Under the pieces are notes generated by a model. That model did no database searches and was not told the DNA's origin. It worked only from the letters and a program-made list of their open reading frames with translations. From Nocardioides lijunqiniae (GTDB taxonomy: Bacteria; Actinomycetota; Actinomycetes; Propionibacteriales; Nocardioidaceae), in assembly GCF_015024225.1 (NCBI RefSeq), contig NZ_JACJGM010000038.1:1-55022 (forward strand): a DNA stretch of 55,022 bases. Direction: 5' to 3'. Position numbers and translations under genes: made by a program. Positions 37,699-45,435 of this stretch are shown here, piece after piece (the first letter of the stretch is position 1; the number at the start of each line of letters is the position of its first letter).

Positions 37699-37704
37699 AC
37701 GATA
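37699..37704 (-). promoter_or_regulatory. candidate -10 box (TATCGT), leaderless start
   Basis: On the minus strand TATCGT lies 6 bases before the alkB ATG (37692); the SOS box is centred about 20 bases upstream. Confidence 0.5.
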
Positions 37705-37713
37705 CGCGATCGT

Positions 37714-37729
37714 TCGAACATGCGTTCGA
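37714..37729. promoter_or_regulatory. SOS box (LexA site) of alkB
   Basis: TCGAACATGCGTTCGA matches the mycobacterial/actinobacterial SOS box TCGAAC-N4-GTTCGA at every conserved base. It covers the -35 region of the predicted alkB promoter, as expected for LexA repression. Confidence 0.85.
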
Positions 37730-37756
37730 CTTCCTGGCGTGTCGTCGCGACGCCGT

Positions 37757-38182
37757 CTAGGACAGGGTGCGCGACATCTGGGCGACGGTGTCGTCGGCGA
37801 GCCGGTCGATCTTGCCCCGCACGAACAGCGGGAACAGCAGGTTGCCCAGGCGGCCGAAGTCGAAGTCGGCGCGGTAGTGCATGGTCGTGCCCTCACCGGC
37901 CGTGGCGAAGGTGAGCGTGTCCGTGGCCGTGGCCGACGCGTTGCGGCCGCGGAAGACGAGCCGGTGCGGGCGGTCGTGGGTGAGTGTCTCGTAGGTGAGC
38001 TCGACCGTGCGCCCCACGAACCGCGAGGTGTTGGCGTACGTCGTGCCGACGCCGCCGTCGCCTCCCGTGCGGGTGGTCGACACGGTGCCCGGGTCCCACG
38101 CCTCGGTGTGCGTGAAGTCCGCGAGGTAGTCGAAGACCTCCTCGACCGGCCGAGGGACCGTGAACGTGCGCTCGACGTGCAT
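37757..38182 (-). CDS. SRPBCC-family protein
   Basis: A 141-residue protein of the START/SRPBCC fold (VERTFTVPRPVEEVFDYLADFTHTEAWDPGTV region is the typical helix-grip start). It should bind a hydrophobic ligand; polyketide cyclase-like names are conventional only. ATG 38182 has AGGAG just upstream as well as a TACTGT box 7 bases before it. It is divergent from the ABC transporter gene, 117 bases apart. Confidence 0.85.
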   Translation of the reverse strand: MHVERTFTVPRPVEEVFDYLADFTHTEAWDPGTVSTTRTGGDGGVGTTYANTSRFVGRTVELTYETLTHDRPHRLVFRGRNASATATDTLTFATAGEGTTMHYRADFDFGRLGNLLFPLFVRGKIDRLADDTVAQMSRTLS

Positions 38183-38189
38183 GCTCCTG

Positions 38190-38195
38190 ACAGTA
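38190..38195 (-). promoter_or_regulatory. candidate -10 box (TACTGT) of the SRPBCC gene
   Basis: On the minus strand TACTGT lies 7 bases before ATG 38182; CAGGAGC in between could also act as a ribosome binding site. Confidence 0.4.
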
Positions 38196-38299
38196 CGGAC
38201 GGTCGGCAAGCGGCCGGTCGCCCCCGAGGGCGACCTCGGGGGCCGGCTCGGGGTCATTCCCGGTGGCCGGGGGTTGGCGCGCCGCGAGAGGGTAGGCCC

Positions 38300-39070
38300 A
38301 TGACCGACGTCCCGCTCGCCGACGCAGGCGCCACGCGCGCTCCCGCCGCCCGCGTCCAGCACCTCACGAAGACCTACGGCGAGGGACTCGCGCTCGTCCG
38401 GGCCCTCGACGACGTCACGCTCGACATCCTCTCCGGTGAGTTCACCGCCGTCATGGGTCCCAGCGGCTCGGGCAAGTCCACGCTGATGCACCTGTGCGCG
38501 GCGCTGGACACCGCCACCAGCGGCACCGTCGTGATCGGCGACCGCAGCCTGGAGAACCTCTCGGACAAGGAGCTCACCCGCCTGCGGCGCGACGAGATCG
38601 GGTTCGTCTTCCAGTCGTTCAACCTGGTGCCGACGCTGACCGCCAAGGAGAACATCCTGCTCCCGATGTCGATCGCCGGACGCAAGCCCGACGCGGCCTG
38701 GTACGACGAGGTCATCGCCACCGTCGGGCTCGGCGACCGGCTCGGCCACAAGCCCAACGAGCTCTCCGGAGGGCAGCAGCAGCGCGTCGCCGTGGCCCGG
38801 GCGCTGGTGAGCCGGCCTCGCATCGTCTTCGCCGACGAGCCCACCGGCAACCTCGACTCCAAGTCCGGCGCGGAGGTGCTCGAGCTCCTGCGCAGCAGCG
38901 CGGCCGACCACGGCCAGACGGTCGTCATGGTCACCCACGACCCGGTGGCGGCGGCCTACACCGACCGGGTGGTCTTCCTGGCCGACGGCCGGGTCGTCGA
39001 CGAGCTGCGGCACCCCGACCGCGACCGGGTCCTGGAGATCATGGCCCGCATGGCCGACCCGGAGGCCTGA
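38300..39070 (+). CDS. ABC transporter ATP-binding protein (MacB/LolD-type)
   Basis: A 256-residue ATPase with Walker A GPSGSGKST, signature LSGGQQQRVAVARAL, Walker B IVFADEPTGNLD and the H-loop VMVTHDP. The pattern is that of the MacB/LolD/FtsE group, which partners FtsX-type permeases. The permease gene follows after 5 bases. Such pairs do not import solutes; they extrude lipids, peptides or toxic compounds or transmit force to the envelope. The substrate is unknown. Confidence 0.93.
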   Translation: MTDVPLADAGATRAPAARVQHLTKTYGEGLALVRALDDVTLDILSGEFTAVMGPSGSGKSTLMHLCAALDTATSGTVVIGDRSLENLSDKELTRLRRDEIGFVFQSFNLVPTLTAKENILLPMSIAGRKPDAAWYDEVIATVGLGDRLGHKPNELSGGQQQRVAVARALVSRPRIVFADEPTGNLDSKSGAEVLELLRSSAADHGQTVVMVTHDPVAAAYTDRVVFLADGRVVDELRHPDRDRVLEIMARMADPEA

Positions 39071-39075
39071 GCGGC

Positions 39076-41604
39076 ATGTGGCGCGCCTCCCTCAAGAGCC
39101 TGCTCGGGCGCAAGGTCCGCCTGCTGATGAGCACGTTCGCGATCGTGCTGGGCGTCGCCTTCGTCGCCGGATCGCTGATCTTCTCCGACACGCTGAGTCG
39201 CAGCTTCACGGCGCTCTTCGCCTCCACGGTGGGCGACGTCGTCGTACGCCCGGTGGGTGGTCAGACGGCGGCCGGCTCCCTGTCGTCCCTCACCGTGCCG
39301 GCCTCCCTGGTCGACGAGCTCGAGGGCGCGGAGGGAGTGGAGCGGGTCGACGGCAACGTCAGCGCCTTCGGGGTCTACGTCGTCGGCAGCGACGACAAGG
39401 TCATCGGGGGCCTCGGGCCGCCGGCGCTGGGCGGCAACTACACCACCGCACCCGCCGCGGGCGGCGAGGGACTCGAGCTGGTCGACGGCGAGGCGCCGGA
39501 GGGACGCGACGAGATCGTCCTCGACGAGAGCACCGCCGAGAAGGGCAGCTACGAGGTCGGGGACACCGTGGAGCTCCTGCTCCCGCGCGGGACCAGCAAG
39601 CTGGCGCCGACCCTCGTGGGGCTGGTCGGCTTCCCCGACGGCGGCTCCCTCAACGGCGCGACCCTCACGATGTTCGACACCGCGACCGCCCAGGAGCTGT
39701 TCCTCGACGGCAAGGACGAGTACAACGACGTCTGGGTCACCGCCGAGGACGGCGTGTCCCAGGAGGAGCTGCGCGACGCGGTCACGACGGTGCTGCCCGA
39801 CGAGATCGAAGCGGTCACCGGCGACGAGGCGGCCGACGAGTCGGCGAGCCAGCTGCTCGAGGCGATCTCGTTCATCACGGTCTTCCTGCTGGTGTTCGCG
39901 TTCATCTCGCTGGTGGTCGGGGCGTTCCTGATCGTCAACACCTTCTCGATCCTGGTCGCCCAGCGCAGCCGGGAGCTGGCGCTGCTGCGCGCGCTAGGCG
40001 CCTCCAAGCGGCAGGTGGTCCGGTCGGTGCAGCTCGAGGCGCTCGTGCTCGGGCTGCTGGGCTCGACGATCGGGCTCGGCCTGGGCGTCCTCCTGGCGAT
40101 GGGCCTGCGCGTGCTGTTCGGGCAGTTCGGCCTGGACCTGTCGGGCCAGCCGCTGGTCTTCGGCTGGCGCACGGTCGTGGCGTCGTACGCCGTGGGCGTG
40201 CTGGTCACGATGATCGCGGCGTGGCTGCCGGCGCGGCGCACGTCGCGCATCTCGCCGGTGCAGGCGATGCGCGACGACGTGGCGCTCACCGAGACCTCGA
40301 TCTGGAGACGATTCTCGTGGGGTGTGGCGCTGGCGGTCGTCGGCGTCGTGGCCGTCGCGCTCGGCCTCTTCGCGGACATCCCCTACGCGCTCCAGACCGC
40401 GGGTGGCGGGATGTTCCTCATCCTGCTGGCCGCCGCGGCCGTGAGCCCGGTGGTGTCGCGACCGTTCCTCAGCGGCGCGCGCTCGCTCTACACCCGCCTG
40501 TTCGGCTCGATCGGCAACCTCGCCGGGCAGAACACCCTGCGCAACCCGCGACGGACCACGGCGACCGCGTCGGCCCTGATGATCTCGCTGACGCTCGCGT
40601 GCATGATGGCGATCGTCGGCGCGTCCGCCAAGGCGTCGGTCGACAAGTCGGTGGAGGAGAACTTCGTCGGCGACTACGTCGTCAGCAACGTGTTCGGCGG
40701 GGAGTTCAACCCCGCGATCGCCGACGAGATGGCGGAGGTCGACGGCGTCGACACCGTCGTGCGCCAGCGCTACCAGTTCGGCGACCTCGGCGGCGACGGC
40801 GTGTCCGCGATCGACCCCGCCACGGCGGACCGGCTGGAGCTGAGCGTCGTCGAGGGCGACCTCGGCGACTTCGAGGACGGCACCGTCGTGGTGCCCGAGA
40901 GCTACGCCGACGACGAGGGTCTCGGCGTCGGCGACACGGTGGAGTTCGAGACGCCGGACGGGAAGCGGACGTGGCCGGTGGTAGCGGTGTTCGAGGACAA
41001 CCCGATCATCTTCGTGCCGCTGGTGACGACGCTCTCCACGCTCGAGGACGCTGGCTACGAGGCGGCCGACAACGCGCTCATCATCTTCGCCGAGCCCGGT
41101 GCCCAGGACCTCCAGGCGGGCCTGGACGCGGTCGTCGAGGAGCTGCCGATCGTCACGGTCAAGGACCAGGCGGCGTTCGCGGAGGAGCAGCGCGAGCCGA
41201 TCGACCAGTTCGTGCTGATCATCTTCGCGTTGCTCGGGCTGGCCCTGATCATCGCCGTGCTCGGCGTCGTCAACACGCTCGCGCTGTCGGTGATCGAGCG
41301 GACCCGCGAGGTCGGCCTCCTGCGGGCGATCGGCGTCTCCCGCTCGCAGCTGCGCTGGATGATCACGCTGGAGTCGGTCGTGATCTCGGCGCTGGGCGCG
41401 GTGCTCGGCGTGATCCTCGGTGTCGGCTTCGGGATCGCCCTGATGTACGCCCTGCGCGACGAGGGGCTCGAGGTGATCCGCGTGCCCTACGGCCAGCTGG
41501 CGGCGTTCCTGGTGCTCTCGGTGGTCATCGGCATGCTCGCGGCCGTCCTCCCCGCGCGGCGCGCCGCGCGCCTCGACGTGCTGCGGGCGATCGCCACCGA
41601 CTAG
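39076..41604 (+). CDS. FtsX-like ABC transporter permease
   Basis: An 842-residue permease with two copies of the FtsX domain: an N-terminal helix (LLMSTFAIVLGVAFVAGSLIF), an external region, three helices (about residues 265-400), another helix pair, a second external region (about 520-690) and the C-terminal FtsX helices (with LGVVNTLALSVIERTREVGLLRAIG, the conserved motif). ATG 39076 is 5 bases after the ATPase stop. It forms a MacB/LolC-like exporter with that ATPase; the large periplasmic loops should bind the cargo. Confidence 0.92.
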   Translation: MWRASLKSLLGRKVRLLMSTFAIVLGVAFVAGSLIFSDTLSRSFTALFASTVGDVVVRPVGGQTAAGSLSSLTVPASLVDELEGAEGVERVDGNVSAFGVYVVGSDDKVIGGLGPPALGGNYTTAPAAGGEGLELVDGEAPEGRDEIVLDESTAEKGSYEVGDTVELLLPRGTSKLAPTLVGLVGFPDGGSLNGATLTMFDTATAQELFLDGKDEYNDVWVTAEDGVSQEELRDAVTTVLPDEIEAVTGDEAADESASQLLEAISFITVFLLVFAFISLVVGAFLIVNTFSILVAQRSRELALLRALGASKRQVVRSVQLEALVLGLLGSTIGLGLGVLLAMGLRVLFGQFGLDLSGQPLVFGWRTVVASYAVGVLVTMIAAWLPARRTSRISPVQAMRDDVALTETSIWRRFSWGVALAVVGVVAVALGLFADIPYALQTAGGGMFLILLAAAAVSPVVSRPFLSGARSLYTRLFGSIGNLAGQNTLRNPRRTTATASALMISLTLACMMAIVGASAKASVDKSVEENFVGDYVVSNVFGGEFNPAIADEMAEVDGVDTVVRQRYQFGDLGGDGVSAIDPATADRLELSVVEGDLGDFEDGTVVVPESYADDEGLGVGDTVEFETPDGKRTWPVVAVFEDNPIIFVPLVTTLSTLEDAGYEAADNALIIFAEPGAQDLQAGLDAVVEELPIVTVKDQAAFAEEQREPIDQFVLIIFALLGLALIIAVLGVVNTLALSVIERTREVGLLRAIGVSRSQLRWMITLESVVISALGAVLGVILGVGFGIALMYALRDEGLEVIRVPYGQLAAFLVLSVVIGMLAAVLPARRAARLDVLRAIATD

Positions 41605-41668
41605 CAGCCTCGCCGCAGGTCAGGCCCTTTCTCCGGCTATTCGGGGGACGCGGGAGGCCCCGTGGTCC

Positions 41669-41674
41669 TAGGGT
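41669..41674 (+). promoter_or_regulatory. candidate -10 box (TAGGGT), leaderless start
   Basis: TAGGGT lies 6 bases before GTG 41681 of the GntR-type gene; no SD is visible. Confidence 0.5.
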
Positions 41675-41680
41675 GCAGGG

Positions 41681-42394
41681 GTGGAAGACGCGCTCCTGAC
41701 GGACGGACGGACGCTGAAGCACGTCCAGGTGCGCGAGTACGTCCGGTCGCTCGTCACCGGCTCCGCGCCCGGCTCGCCGGCGCCGTCGGAGCGCGAGCTG
41801 GTGCACCGGTTCGGCGTCGCCCGGATGACCGTGCGCCAGGCGCTCGACGCCCTCGTGGTCGAGGGGCTGCTGGAGCGGATCCCGGGCCGCGGCACCTTCG
41901 TCGCCCGCCCGCGACAGGCCGTCAGCCGGATCTCGGGCTACACCGAGGAGATGACCCGGCGCGGGCTGCTCGCCGAGTCGCAGACGCTCCTGGCCCGTCG
42001 CGAGCAGGCCGGCCCCGGCGTCGCCCGGGCGCTCAACATCTCCGAGGGCGACGCGGTCATCCACTGGCGGCGGCTGCGCCGCGGCGACGGGTCCCCGGTG
42101 TGCCTCGAGGACGCCTACCTCAACGAGATCCTGCTGCCCGGCTTCCTGCAGAGCGGCATGCCCACCAGCCTCTACGACGACCTCGACCAGCGCGGCCTGC
42201 GGCCCACGTGGGCGGAGGACTCGATCACCGCCGACCGCCCGACCGTCGAGGAGTCGACCCTGCTCGAGCTGCCGCCGGGCGGCGTCGTGCTCCGCCAGTC
42301 GAGGCGAGCCCTCTCGGGCGAGAAGATCGTCGAGGTCTCCCGCTCGGTCTACCGCGCCGACCGCTTCACGATGTGGGTGCAGCTCGGGTCCTGA
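41681..42394 (+). CDS. GntR-family transcriptional regulator (HutC/UTRA type)
   Basis: A 237-residue repressor. The N-terminal winged helix (APGSPAPSERELVHRFGVARMTVRQALDALV region, with the wing GLLERIPGRGTFVA) is followed by a UTRA ligand-binding domain (RISGYTEEMTRRG...LEDAYLNEILLPGF...EVSRSVYRADRFTM). The effector is unknown. It stands alone with a leaderless-type promoter. Copy 2 of the 88-bp hairpin lies immediately after its stop. Confidence 0.9.
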   Translation: MEDALLTDGRTLKHVQVREYVRSLVTGSAPGSPAPSERELVHRFGVARMTVRQALDALVVEGLLERIPGRGTFVARPRQAVSRISGYTEEMTRRGLLAESQTLLARREQAGPGVARALNISEGDAVIHWRRLRRGDGSPVCLEDAYLNEILLPGFLQSGMPTSLYDDLDQRGLRPTWAEDSITADRPTVEESTLLELPPGGVVLRQSRRALSGEKIVEVSRSVYRADRFTMWVQLGS

Positions 42395-42403
42395 GCCCGC
42401 GCC

Positions 42404-42491
42404 GCTTCACCAAGGTATGACGCCGAAGCGTCACTTCCCTCGGTCTGCAGCGCACGGGAAGTGACGTCTTCCCCGCATACCTTGGGGAAAC
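42404..42491. repeat. 88-bp dispersed hairpin element, copy 2
   Basis: Aligns without gaps to copy 1 at 15513-15600. Outer arms are CACCAAGGTATG and CATACCTTGGGG, so the G-C pair of copy 1 (AAGGGATG/CATCCCTT) is a T-A pair here. The inner arm GTCACTTCCC / GGGAAGTGAC and the loop are the same except one base. It also lies between convergent genes. Confidence 0.85.
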
Positions 42492-42503
42492 CGCCGCCGG
42501 CGC

Positions 42504-42851
42504 TCAGCCCCCGAGGTGGCCCAGCGCGGCGGCGACCTGGCCGGTCTCCTCGCACACCCAGACCGGCTCGGGGCCGCCCAGGTCGGGCTGGATGTAGAGC
42601 GAGTGCACGGGCCCGTCCTCGCAGTCGAGGCACATCGGCCAGCGGGCGGAGACCTCGAAGAGCGCGTCCTGGACGTCCTGGGCCACCAGCCCCGCGACGT
42701 AGACCGCTCCCTCGGGCCACTGCTCGGCCCACCACTTGCGGGAGGCGCAGGCGTCCTCGAGGGCGGACACGGCCTCGGCCGTCGCGAGCCGTCGAGCCTG
42801 CAGGTCGGCCAGCACGCGGGCGCGGGCGTCGAAGTACAGGGCGTTGTCCAC
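42504..42851 (-). CDS. protein of unknown function (about 115 aa)
   Basis: A 115-residue soluble protein that I do not recognise. It has a helical N-terminus (NALYFDARARVLADLQARRLATAEAV region), a conserved-looking segment RWPMCLDCEDGPVHSLY with two Cys, and an internal PVWVCEETGQVAAALGHLGG end. GTG 42851 was chosen because the following sequence has the usual N-terminal helix; an in-frame TTG lies 24 bases upstream. A CACAAT box 6 bases before GTG could be its -10. It converges on the GntR gene across the hairpin. Confidence 0.6.
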   Translation of the reverse strand: MDNALYFDARARVLADLQARRLATAEAVSALEDACASRKWWAEQWPEGAVYVAGLVAQDVQDALFEVSARWPMCLDCEDGPVHSLYIQPDLGGPEPVWVCEETGQVAAALGHLGG

Positions 42852-42918
42852 GTCCCCATTGTGCCGACGGCGCAAGGCGGGCGCTGCGCGCGTCCCGGGG
42901 GCGGGCCCGGTGAGCGCC

Positions 42919-42924
42919 TACAGT
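42919..42924 (+). promoter_or_regulatory. candidate -10 box (TACAGT), leaderless start
   Basis: TACAGT lies 6 bases before ATG 42931 of cutC and no SD is visible. Confidence 0.55.
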
Positions 42925-42930
42925 GCGGTC

Positions 42931-43641
42931 ATGGGCAGAGCGCTCCTCGAGGTCGCCGTGCTGCACGCGCGCGACCTGCCGGGCTGCGAGCAGGGCGGCG
43001 CCGACCGGCTCTCTCTCGCCGTCGAGGGCGAGGGCGACGGCCGCTCTCCCGACCTGGCGCTGGCGGCGTCGGTGATCCGCGGCACCGAGCTCCCGGTGCG
43101 CGTGATGCTGCGCACCGACGACTCGCTGACCACGACCGGCGGGGAGTTCCTGCGGCTGGTGCGGCTGGCCGAGGAGCTGGTGTCGCTGGGCGCCGAGGGC
43201 GTCGAGCTCGGCTTCCTCGACGCCGACCTCGAGGTCGACGTCGAGACGTGCCGGGCGCTGGCCGCGGCCCTGCCCGGCGTGCCGTGGACCTTCCACCGCG
43301 CGATCGACCACGTCCTCGAGCCGGTCCGCGCCTGGCGCGCCCTGACGGCCGGGCTGCCGGGCCTGACCGCCGTACGCTCCGGTGGCTCGCCGCAGGGCCT
43401 GAGCCACGGCTACGACGACCTCCTGGCGCTCGCCGAGTCCGACCCCGACGTCGCGCGGCTGCTGCTGCCCGCCGGGGGGCTCCGGCCCGAGCACGTGCCC
43501 TGGCTCCTGCGGGCTGGGGTGCGGCAGCTGCACGTCGACCTCCAGGTGCGGCCGGGCTCGACCACCCGCTCGTACGTCGACGCCGACTACGTGCGCTCGT
43601 GGCGCCTGATGCTCGACGACGCGGCGTCGCGGTCCGCATGA
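42931..43641 (+). CDS. cutC: CutC-family protein
   Basis: A 236-residue TIM-barrel protein of the CutC family: LEVAVLHARDLPGCEQGGADRLSL, then RVMLRTDDSL, GAEGVELGFLD, WTFHRAIDHV, and RSGGSPQGLSHG. CutC was named for copper tolerance in E. coli, but its direct biochemical role is still unsettled; conserved Cys and His residues suggest metal binding. It forms an operon with the small downstream gene, whose ATG overlaps its stop. Confidence 0.88.
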   Translation: MGRALLEVAVLHARDLPGCEQGGADRLSLAVEGEGDGRSPDLALAASVIRGTELPVRVMLRTDDSLTTTGGEFLRLVRLAEELVSLGAEGVELGFLDADLEVDVETCRALAAALPGVPWTFHRAIDHVLEPVRAWRALTAGLPGLTAVRSGGSPQGLSHGYDDLLALAESDPDVARLLLPAGGLRPEHVPWLLRAGVRQLHVDLQVRPGSTTRSYVDADYVRSWRLMLDDAASRSA

Positions 43642-43898
43642 CGCTGCTCATCGACCCCCCGAACGTGCCCGGCCACGGCCGGATGTGGTCGCACCTCGCG
43701 AGCGACACCTCCTACGAGGAGCTGCACGAGTTCGCGCGCGTGCTCGGGATCCCCGAGCGCGGCTTCGACCGCGACCACTACGACGTGCCGTCGGAGTGGT
43801 ACGACCAGGTCGTCGCGCTGGGCGCGCAGCCGGTCACCTCGCGCGAGCTCGTCCGCCGGCTGATCGCCGCCGGACTACGGCGCCGCAAGCCTCGCTAG
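43638..43898 (+). CDS. DUF4031-type small protein
   Basis: An 86-residue protein matching DUF4031: LLIDPPNVPGHGRMWSHLASD at the start and RRLIAAGLRRRKPR at the end. Its function is unknown. ATG 43638 overlaps the cutC stop (ATGA). Its 3' end overlaps that of the opposing HD-domain gene by 24 bases, so the two transcripts are complementary there. Confidence 0.8.
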   Translation: MTLLIDPPNVPGHGRMWSHLASDTSYEELHEFARVLGIPERGFDRDHYDVPSEWYDQVVALGAQPVTSRELVRRLIAAGLRRRKPR

Positions 43899-44477
43899 CT
43901 CCGCCCCGACGTTGGCCCGGGCCGGCGCCTCCCAGGCCTCGCGGGCGTAGTCGGTGTGGAACAGGTGCGGCTTGGACAGCAGGTCGCGCAGGACCGCCGC
44001 GCGCCCCTCGACGAACACGTCGTCGGGCACGTGCGCGTAGTCGACCCGCACCGCGGCGACGTACGTCGCGTAGCGGGCGGGCTCGGTGGCGAGGATGCCG
44101 AGGTCGGCGTCGGACAGCGCGCAGCCGCTCGGGTCGTCGGCCTCCGGGCGGTGGGTCTCGGTGAGGCGCACCAGCCGCGCGACCTCGTGCACGAGGGACT
44201 CGTCGACGAGCTCCGGGAGCTCCGCCTCGGCCCACGCGGCCGAGCGCTCCTCGGCGTCGCGCTCGCCGTCGTAGACCGCGTCGTGGAACCACGCGGCGAG
44301 CAGCACCGGCACCCGGTCGTACGTCGCGCCGTGGCGGGCGAGCTCGTCGAGGCGCCCCAGCACCTCGGCGAGGTGCGTCGTGTCGTGGTAGCCGCGAGCC
44401 TCGTCGGCGTAGGCGGCAAGGAGCCGGTCACGCAGGTCGGCGCCGTCGGGCAGGGGCCAGGCCGAGAGAACGTCCAT
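43875..44477 (-). CDS. HD-domain phosphohydrolase-like protein (COG4339-type)
   Basis: A 200-residue protein with the HD metal-binding pattern of the COG4339 group: YHDTTHLAEVL, AAWFHDAVYDG (the HD pair) and later YAHVPDDVF. Such proteins are predicted metal-dependent phosphohydrolases of unknown substrate. ATG 44477 was chosen; an in-frame GTG lies two codons upstream. It overlaps the end of the DUF4031 gene. Confidence 0.8.
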   Translation of the reverse strand: MDVLSAWPLPDGADLRDRLLAAYADEARGYHDTTHLAEVLGRLDELARHGATYDRVPVLLAAWFHDAVYDGERDAEERSAAWAEAELPELVDESLVHEVARLVRLTETHRPEADDPSGCALSDADLGILATEPARYATYVAAVRVDYAHVPDDVFVEGRAAVLRDLLSKPHLFHTDYAREAWEAPARANVGAELARLAAP

Positions 44478-44526
44478 CGGCACAGTCAAGCACCGGCTCC
44501 CGACAGGACGCGCGTCACGGCGGGCC

Positions 44527-45384
44527 TCAGGAGGGGCGCCCGGCGCCCATCGCCCAGCGGATGGTGCCGGTCGCGAGCCCGCCCAGGGCGCGCACGACGG
44601 TGCGCTCGGAGACCGGGAGCCACGGCAGCCGCAGCGGTCGCCGCGTCCAGCGCGGCATCATCGCCACGGCGGCGGCGACCAGCACGCCGTAGGGAGCCCT
44701 GGCCGCGAGCGGCAGCGGCGGCTTGAAGAGCAGGTAGCGCACGGCCTCGCGCGCCTCCGGCGTCCCGCGCAGCTCCGGGCGGAAGGCCGCGAGGTCCTCG
44801 GCGAGGGCGGCCTCGGTCAGGGGCGGGTCGATCACGCCGAGGCGGCGCGCGACCTCGGCCGCCTGCTCGACGTACTCGTCGCGGCCGGCCTGGTCGAGCG
44901 GCTCCTTGCCGTAGAGCGTGTGGGCGCGCAGGAAGCTGTCGACCTCGGCTATGTGGACCCAGCGCAGCAGGTGCGGGTCGGAGGCGCGGTAGGGCGTGCC
45001 GTCGGGCATCGTGCCCACGACCCGCTCGTGGATGGAGCGTACGATCCGGATCGACTGCTCGGCGTCCTCCGCGGTCCCGAACGTGGTGGTCGCCAGGAAG
45101 CGGCTGGTGCGGTTGAGGCGGCCCCACATGTCGCCGCGGAAGCCGGAGTGCTCCGAGACGGCGCGCATCGCGGCCGGGTGGAGGGTCTGCAGCAGGAGGG
45201 CGCGGATGCCGCCGACGAACATCGACGCGTCGCCGTGCACCCGCACGATCGCGCTGTCGGGCTCGAACCAGCGTGGACCCGGGGTGTCGTGGATGCGTGC
45301 CGCGTGAGCGGCGCCGTCCGGGCCGGCCACCCGCAGGAACAGGGCGGTGCCGAGCCGCTCGCGGACCTCGCTCATCGTGGACAC
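44527..45384 (-). CDS. MpaB/DUF2236-family oxygenase-like protein
   Basis: A 285-residue protein of the DUF2236/MpaB family. It shows GGIRALLLQTLHPAAMRAV, GRLNRTSRFLATTTFGTAEDAE, and WVHIAEVDSFLRAHTLYG, the family's conserved blocks; members resemble the rubber oxygenase Lcp and likely bind heme through a His in these blocks. The reaction here is unknown. GTG 45384 starts the frame; an ATG 3 codons on is the alternative. Confidence 0.85.
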   Translation of the reverse strand: MSTMSEVRERLGTALFLRVAGPDGAAHAARIHDTPGPRWFEPDSAIVRVHGDASMFVGGIRALLLQTLHPAAMRAVSEHSGFRGDMWGRLNRTSRFLATTTFGTAEDAEQSIRIVRSIHERVVGTMPDGTPYRASDPHLLRWVHIAEVDSFLRAHTLYGKEPLDQAGRDEYVEQAAEVARRLGVIDPPLTEAALAEDLAAFRPELRGTPEAREAVRYLLFKPPLPLAARAPYGVLVAAAVAMMPRWTRRPLRLPWLPVSERTVVRALGGLATGTIRWAMGAGRPS

Positions 45385-45435
45385 CCTGCCATCGTGCCAG
45401 CGGGGCCAAGCGGCCCCCGGGGCCGCGCGCAGCCG

